Shown piece by piece: positions 57,210 through 64,000 of a stretch of 64,000 nucleotides of DNA; position 1 is the first letter of the stretch; the number at the start of each line of letters is the position of its first letter. Under the pieces are notes generated by a model. The model was not told the DNA's origin and ran no database searches. It saw nothing but the letters and a program-made list of their open reading frames with translations. The position numbers were made by a program, and so were the translations under genes. The stretch covers positions 47,949,341 through 48,013,340 of the forward strand of contig OW799233.1 of assembly GCA_941918925.1 (NCBI GenBank), given 5' to 3'. The stretch is from Phyto melanocephala. Its lineage: Eukaryota > Arthropoda > Insecta > Diptera > Rhinophoridae.

Positions 57210-60036
57210 AACAAGTAAGAGCATTATATTCGGCTGTGCCGAATCTTTTATACCCACCACCAATTTTCAGTTCTTTTATAGCTAGAGTTTTTTTTCCCGA
57301 AAATTTTTGTTTTCCGAGAATGCGAGATTTATTTTTTAATTTCCCAGCATCCCGCAGCAAAACAAATAAAAAGTAAATTTGTTTTTAATTAATAAAAAAA
57401 CTTTTTATAAAATCATAAAATTGTTTATGCGTTAAAGCTATTCAGGCTTATTATAAAAAGAGCGTTTAAATTAAAATGCATTTCGTGCACGTGCACAAGG
57501 TGACTCGTGGTCAACATAATCGTTCAAATTCGTCCACAATCGGGAGAATTGTATTAATTAATAATTAATAAAAAACTTTTTATTAAAAAGCATAAAATAG
57601 TTTATAATGTAGAAGAAACGCAATCGAGCAACGCTTTAAAATATTAAAGATTTTTATAAAACTGGGCGTTCAAATCAAAATGCATTTTGTGCACTTCGTG
57701 ATTCTTTTGGTCAACATAATCGTTCGAATTCGTCCACAACCGTGAGAATTGTAAAAAATATTTAAATGTCTGCAAAGCAGGTCTGTATGAAATGTGAAAA
57801 CATCTGTGAATGCCATCTTAGTTCGTTGAATGGGAAACATTGCTGTTTTTCACGATAACGTGGCAAAAGAGCAAGCAACCGCGACTCATCATCGTGCCCA
57901 ACAATCGAGCATCAACAGTGTCATTTAAAATTTGGACTAGGTTTGGTGGCCATTTGGCCGATATTTTGTTCCATACATAATTGAAGCATACAAATATTAT
58001 CATTGAAACAATAAATGATAATAATTTCATAATAATTTTATTCAAATAAGGGACTATGTTCCCTTAAAATTAAACCACCCATTATAACTTCGCTAGTAAA
58101 ATGTTTTCGTAAATTTAGTCTTTCAATGAAAGTGGCCGTTAAAATACGCGTGTCAATAAAGTTTCTGCTAATAAACATAACTTAGATATTTCAATATAGT
58201 CCTTTAGTATTCCAAAATCTTTATTCATAGAGAATTTACATAAATTTAAGAGGAAGAAAGTGAATTTAAGGTTAAATTTTAAGGGCCACAGGGTGATTTA
58301 AAATATACATTCTCTGCATTTTTCTAAAACGGGAAATTTATTAGTAAGATTTTGATTTTTAAACTTCTATAACATTTTGCTTTTAAAAGATTTTCAAACG
58401 AAATAAGTTTTGTATAATTTTAAAATTTGTTAGCCATTAGTACATGAAAATAAATTGTTTATAATGTTAAGAGATATTTTTTTTTACTTAGGTCAAAAAT
58501 TTCCTAAGTTCCCATTTTTAATAGAGCATAACTTCAGGAGAACATAAGCATAAGTTGTTAGCATGCCATCTAGTAGTTGCTAGTAGTCACCTATCTTATC
58601 ATCTTTATCTTATATTTAGCTACAGTACAATAAATGGCGCAGTGTAAGATGAATAAATGCTTATATATATGACTAATATATTTTTATAAAAATTTAAGGA
58701 AAAAAGTGTGCGTGGCACATCTATTTCCCGTTATAACGAAGACTTTGACCAAAAAGCCATGTTTGCAAAATTTCAGAATCGTACATATAGTTTTGTCAGT
58801 TTTATTACGTTTTAAATTTGAAATATACACTGTGCGGTATAAATGTTCGTACATTTTTATCTATAACTCTTTTTCTAATTCATAGATTTAAGCGATTTTC
58901 AGGGAAAAATATTCTTTTGACTCGATAAATATATATTCGAAGTTTCATGACTACGTTTATGCGTCTGGACACAATTCAAAAGTGAAAGTGGGCGTTATAG
59001 TTGGCGTGTCAAAGTTGTTTTTTCTAATGAGTACAACTTAGGTGTTTCAATATAGTCCTTTATTATTCCTAAATCTTTATTAATAGAGAAATTATATGAA
59101 TTTTAGGTAAAACGTTATATGGGAAGTGGGCGTAAAAGTGGGCGTGGCACCTTAATTTTTTGGCATAGTAATGAAATTGCCTAGGGGGATAGACGTAGCA
59201 AAATTTATCATCATACCTCTAATTTTAGCGGTTTTATGAGCTTTTAAATTTCATTAACAGTAGATAACGTGAAAAGTGGGCGTTATAGTAGGCGTGTCAA
59301 AGTTATTTTTGCGAATGAGTACAACTTAGGTGTTTCAATATAGTCCTTTATTATTCCAAAATTATATGAATTTTAGTTAAAACGTTATATGGGAGGTGGG
59401 CGTAAAAGTGGGCGTGGCACATTGATTTGCCGTTACAAGAAAGCGTGTCAGCAAAAAGCAAAGTGTGCAAAATTTCAGAGTCGTACATTTAATTCTGTTG
59501 CTTTTATGACGTTTTTGTTTTTAAATATACCGAAAAATACACTGTGCGGTATAAATTTTCGTACATTTTAATCGATAACTCCTCTCCTAATGCATAAATT
59601 TAGACAATTTTCGGGAAAAAATATTGTCTTTACCCAGGAAATATATATTCGAAGTTTCATGAGTCTACGTTAAGGCGTTTGGATACAATTCCATTTTATT
59701 CGATGTTCGAAGGACACTGTTTTTTCGACCTACTCTTGCTTTTCGAGCTATAACTCTCTTCCTAATATTCCGATTTAGCCCATTTTCAATACCAAACAAA
59801 CCTTGTCTATAAGAAAGATTCTGGCAAAATTTGAGCCCCCTAGCTTTTTCGGTGCGACCTCTATCGTGCTTTCAACAGACGGACAGACGGACGGACATAG
59901 CTAGATCGTCATAAATTCAAACCCCGATTCAGAATATATATACTTTATGGGGTCTAAAATGGATATTTCTATGTGTTACAAACGGAATGACAAAATGAAT
60001 ATACCCCCACCATTTTTTTGGTGGCGGGTATAAAAA
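57210..60036 (+). mobile_element. Repeat family A, copy 3, expanded
   Basis: It starts AACAAGTAAGAGCATTATAT / TTTTATACCCACCACCAA and ends TTGGTGGCGGGTATAAAAA, so the ends form an inverted repeat of about 18 bp (one mismatch). Internal duplications: about 180 bp at 57390-57555 and 57570-57755 (GGTCAACATAATCGTTC). A block containing TTCAATATAGTCCTTTATTA is repeated at about 58190, 59050 and 59335. The mini-me-like core, with ACGGACAGACGGACGGACAT and ATATATACTTTATGGGGTCT, is at 59878-59960. Non-coding. Confidence 0.6.
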
Positions 60037-60149
60037 GAATTTATTTTGGAGAATATTACACATCAAAACTTATCAGATGAGCAACATCAGTTAATTACAC
60101 AAAAAGTCTAGCAATTTATTGCTTTCATAAATTTAAATTTGCCAAAATG

Positions 60150-61290
60150 CAATCGAATACTTGAACGATTTAAAAAAACACTCCCGTTGGCTTGCATCCA
60201 ATATAACTATTGAAATAAGTGATTGCGGCTTGCCCGGCAATAAACAAGGTCGGAGTTTAAATTTGGAAGACTATATACTGATGCAGGGACTCGTTTAAAG
60301 AGAAAGTTAGCATCTGAGCTTGCCGCAGAACAAAAACATTCAACACTTTTTTTTAGCTGCTACAAAATCAAATGAAAAACAAACTGCATTTGTGTTGAAA
60401 GAAGCTGTTAGCAACGAGAACATAACAGGACTTATAAGGAAACTAGAAAGGAGTGATCCGTTGCCAATAAGTACTGATAAGGCACTAGCTTTATTTAATA
60501 AAGATGCCTTTACAAAGCAGCAATACATTAACATCTTAGCATTTGATAAGCAGCACGGATGTGATATTTATCCACCTTACTCCGAGACTGTAAAATCAAA
60601 ATTAAAATGCAGACCTAAGAAAATCAGCTATTGTGATACTAAAGCAGAAGTAACAAAGCAAAATTTACTGGACCATACAGCTGATCGCATACTTGAAATG
60701 CAGAAGGACGTCCTTGATGTTGCTGCACCATCACATCGCAAACTAATTGTAAGTTATGAGTTCGATGGTTCGACAGGACAGAGTTCATATAAACAACGTT
60801 TTGAATTGAATGAACATATTGGAATAGACCATTCACTTTTTGTGACAACAATAGTTCCATTGAAATTAATAGATGAGCTTAATAGAGCTATTTGGCTAAA
60901 TAATTCCCCACAGTCCCCACAGGAATTTATAAAAGAAACTACTGAGCTCATTTTAAGTGAAAAAATAAGTCAGATATTCAAATTAAAAACATCCAAGAAC
61001 GCATCTATGTACACAAGGGAAAAAATATTCTTGTTAAGTATGAAGCACATATGACTCTTATAGATGATAAAGTTCTGAATATTTTAACTGGTACCAACTC
61101 ATGTCAATCCTGCCCACTATGTGGTGCTAAGCCAAATCAACTGTAAAAAACCAATTACTTTAACTCGAAAATCTTTGGCGTTAAACCAAATAATATTTAA
61201 TATGGCGTAAGCCCTTTACATGCATGAATAAGATTTTTTGAATTTGTATTAAAAATCTTGTATAGAACGGAATTAGAGATATGACGTGTT
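60150..61290 (+). pseudogene. Transib/RAG1-like transposase relic
   Basis: The main open frame 60320-61054 gives 244 residues, with CDIYPPYS, then YEFDGSTGQSSYKQRF (DG at frame residues 149-150), where Transib and RAG1 have their first catalytic aspartate (DGxxGxS). After a frameshift near 61030 the next frame reads MTLIDDKVLNILT, matching the second-aspartate region, then CQSCPLCGAKP, a CxxC pair. Beyond a TAA (61144-61146) come phrases of the YGVSPLHA-IRFFEF block. Upstream, an 8-T run (60347-60354) shifts the frame, and the N-terminal remnant includes GRSLNLEDY and KRKLASELAAEQ. No 5-bp duplication or CACNGTG termini were found. Assignment to Transib rests on motif order. Confidence 0.65.
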
Positions 61291-61427
61291 AAAAATATTG
61301 ACAAAGTCAACGACTCCTTGCGAAAACACTACCTTCAGGAAAGGCATATAACAATTTGTCTCATATGATTTTTTTTCAGGGATCCGGTTGAGCCAACCTT
61401 ATTTAACTAACCTTATTCAATAACTTA

Positions 61428-63545
61428 CGGCCGTATGTTAAAAAACTTAACGCAGCCTTACAAACCGTTGTTAAGCAAAATTCCTTAATGTTATATGCGA
61501 AAACGTTTATTAGCTTAACATACCTTTATTAACTTTAAATATTTTAAAGTAGGAAGATACCTTCTTTAAACCTACTATAAAGTGAGATTCTTATTTTTGC
61601 TTTCTGTTTAAATTTTTTTATCAAGTGAATTATTGTAAAAAAAATATACATATAAGCAAAAACAAAAAAATGTTACTTGTGAAACTGAAAATGGACACAT
61701 TTAATTCTATTAGAAGAATCGGTAATAATAATTGTAATTTAGCGAAAAGATAAAATTATTTGTTTTGTATTATTTAGAATATCTAAATCAAATATCAAAT
61801 TATTATCGTCCACGAATTTATAAGCCAAGGATTGATGCTTCTTCCATTCCGGATGACCAATTCAAAAAAATATCGTTTCAATAAGCAAACGGTAACAAAA
61901 ATTATAAACCTAATTCAAATAGGTATTAAAGCAGACCGCAGAGGAGGTGGAATATCACCGGTTATCTTTTATATTCTATTACTTTTAAGACGACGCTGGT
62001 GACCTTCATGGTCTATCATAATCTGGAGTTAGTAGAATTTGTGCCAAAATTGCTCGTGCTTTGGCAAAACAGAGACAGTTTTTAATTAATATGCCAACAT
62101 GCGCTGAAGAAGAGGTGAAATTGGCAAAAAAGTTTAGGGAGATACGCAACTTCTCGGGGATAATTAGTGCCATTGACGGGACCCATATTATAATTAAAAG
62201 GACTGGCGGTGATTAAACACAGTTCTATATAAATAGGAAGGGATTTAATTCCCTCAATCTTCAGGCAATTACTACTTATAGCTTTCATTAGAAGTATTTA
62301 ATAACATTTTTAGTTAAGGCGGTTCGTGACGTCATGCCGCGGCAATCTAAAAATGTTAGATATTGTAGCAAGATGGAGGAGTAGCATGCACGTCTGTTGG
62401 ATTTTTGATGAATCGAACCTAAAAGAACGTTTCGAAAATGGTGAATTTAAAAGTCGTTTGCTTAGTAATTCTGTTTACCATTATTATTTACACCACTTCT
62501 TCGCCACCAAAATGAAAAAGAGATCAAATACTGCTCACATTACTACCCGGAATACAGTGGAGCGATGTTTTGATGTGTGGAAACAGCGGTTTCGATGTTG
62601 GCTTGATGGTATAACCGTAAGTTTTCAAAATCTTGCGACCTACTCAAGCAGCATTTACAGAACACTTGCGAGCAAGATTCAGAGTCGATTTATCTGAAAA
62701 AATTATTTTGAGTATTTGTAGTTTTAGCTGTTCTCCACAACATCGCAATATAAGAAAGAGATACACCTCCAGGTATGCATCATATACACATTCTTGGATT
62801 TGAAATTCTTGCAAGGTGTACTTCATTTGACTGGTGAAGCCCTTTCATCTGATACCAATATTGAATCTGTGAGTTGCTTAAAAGCTGAAAAAAATTAGAT
62901 TTTCGTTTGTATATTTTAGAAAAAATGCAGAGACGGCTGTATTTTAGTGCTTATATATCAGTCAATTTCAAACCAGTTTAACAGTTTTTCTCAGAAATAA
63001 TTTTCGAGACTACGGCTGATAGTTCAGTGTTACAACTATGTCTAAAAGTTATTTAGGAGCTTTAAAAATTTGAATAATTTTAAAAAACGAATTTTTTTTT
63101 AAATTAATTTTGCCTATAACTTTCCCGGTTTTTGACCGATATGTCCAAAATTATAAATAATTACTCCTAAGGTAAAGCATATATGTAATTTAGTACAAAA
63201 ATGTCTGTAGTTTATACGAGAGCTGAAAAATTGGCACATTTGTATGAAAATTTGAAAAAAAAGTGGCAGAAGAAATGCATATTGTAGAAATTACAAACGG
63301 AATCACAAAGCTATATATACCCTTGGAGCCTACGGTGAAGGGTATAACAAGTAACAAAAGGTCTGAAAAAATCTTGCATGTGTTTTGTTTTTTCCTTAAA
63401 TCAAATACATATATAACTCAAACATACGTGAGTTAAAGTGATGTTTTCTCATACGTTTTTTTAACAAAGGTTTATTAGGCTTAAAATATTTATTAACTAA
63501 TATTTAGTTTAAGTGTACATTAGAGATTTTTTTAACATACGGCCG
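61428..63545 (+). mobile_element. PIF/Harbinger DNA transposon, complete ends, dead coding region
   Basis: Perfect 18-bp terminal inverted repeats CGGCCGTATGTTAAAAAA occupy 61428-61445 and, inverted, 63528-63545. TTA flanks both sides (61425-61427, 63546-63548), the 3-bp TWA duplication of Harbinger. The 2118-bp interior contains a decayed HARBI1-type transposase (61800-62700). 62880-63350 holds a degraded family-B-like repeat (ends TATATATACCCTTGG ... GAAGGGTATAAC), probably a later insertion. A Myb/MADF partner ORF is not seen. Confidence 0.8.
61800..62697 (+). pseudogene. Harbinger (HARBI1-like) transposase, broken
   Basis: Fragments in order: a PDDQFKK start, a partner-strand helix with GVSRICAKIARALAKQRQFL, then FSGIISAIDGTHIIIKR with the first catalytic aspartate (62175-62177). 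A TAA follows at 62214-62216, then NRKGFNSLNLQAI. The last frame, 62326-62697, reads MLDIVARWRSSMHVCWIFDE, ERFENGEFKS and TRNTVERCFDVWKQRFRCWL. The second catalytic aspartate (normally in a GSTHDS-like motif) is lost as SSMHVC; the final glutamate in NTVER is kept. At least two stops and two frameshifts make it a pseudogene. Confidence 0.8.
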
Positions 63546-64000
63546 TTAAGCTTTAAAAAAGTTTCTGGAATATAAAATGTAAGCATAATTTAAATATCTC
63601 CGGTCTTTGAAGGGTTAATGAGCAGTTTAATACCTTAACAAAAAGGCTGAAGCCTTGTCTACTATCTCAGTCTACCAAAAAAATATAAACACATTAAACT
63701 TTAGTGGTTTTATCCAAAAAGTGAGGTTAAGAAATTGTTTTTTAGTACTGGCCCCTAATAGGTTAATAAAATAAGATATTTTTAGATGTCAACAAGAACA
63801 GAACAGATATTTCAAATAACGAAAATAAAAAAAGCCGAGGTGCACCCATGCCAAATGTATGCCAAAACCTGACCTAATATTTTAATCGGGAGGCGGAAGA
63901 AGGCGTGATCCAAATAAAAAAAAAAAAAAAAACAAAATTCCAGTTTGGTGTTAGTTAAATTCGTGCCTTACTTTAGAAATACAATTAATGCCAAAAATAT
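63546..64000. other. Unassigned, possible retrotransposon 3' end
   Basis: 63830-63936 is GC-richer (GAGGTGCACCCATGCC; GGGAGGCGGAAGAAGG) and ends in AATAAA followed by a long A run, as would a poly(A)-tailed retroposon reading on the plus strand. No coding sequence is recognised. Confidence 0.3.

Noticed and set aside
1..64000. CRISPR arrays, bacterial operons, terminators
   Set aside because: The sequence is eukaryotic (spliced gene, insect transposons); tandem arrays here are minisatellite units in Helitrons.

Overview
This is an AT-rich, gene-poor piece of an insect nuclear genome. The best guess is a brachyceran fly, probably a calyptrate such as a blow fly or house-fly relative. That rests on the spliced sugar-transporter gene, the LOA-type retrotransposon with a DUF4780-like ORF1, Helitron ends of the TCTATATATATAAAA type, and mini-me-like repeats with a GTCY-rich core. 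No rRNA, tRNA or CRISPR array was recognised. Only one host gene is well supported: an MFS sugar transporter on the minus strand (49816-53800, first exon not found). Nearly everything else that can be read is transposon sequence of several ages, much of it nested.

Layout: 1-4887 holds the coding part of a Ty3/gypsy LTR retrotransposon (Osvaldo-like), with gag, a -1 frameshift signal, and a pol broken by one stop and one 10-bp tandem duplication. 4888-9913 is non-coding. 9914-11761 is a Helitron carrying a nested solo LTR. 14505-19674 is a full-length LOA-clade non-LTR element on the minus strand with an exact target-site duplication. Its first 74 nt fold as an HDV-like self-cleaving ribozyme; ORF1 is intact and ORF2 is broken. 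19832-22350 holds two MITEs and a Helitron. 23186-26074 is a copy of a dispersed repeat (family A) that hosts a MITE and a 5'-truncated LOA fragment. 27162-28025 is another Helitron. 28706-31000 holds a MITE, a duplicated segment, and a TIR element that itself contains a hAT MITE.

32410-38338 holds a MITE, a reverse-transcriptase relic, a mariner relic and a hAT relic split by a Helitron, then another Helitron-like copy. 38539-39166 is repeat family B. 40099-42346 holds a non-LTR tail and a second Helitron family. 43395-43800 is a piggyBac relic. 48166-48848 is a Helitron and 49544-49660 a near-perfect hairpin MITE. 53921-60036 consists mainly of family A copies, one of them interrupted by family B. 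60150-61290 is a decayed Transib/RAG1-like transposase. 61428-63545 is a Harbinger element with perfect TIRs and a TTA duplication but dead coding sequence.

The most interesting signals are the HDV-like ribozyme that coincides to the base with the 5' end of the LOA element, the frameshift module of the LTR element, the Transib/RAG1-like relic, and insertion nests whose exact duplications allow the order of events to be read.
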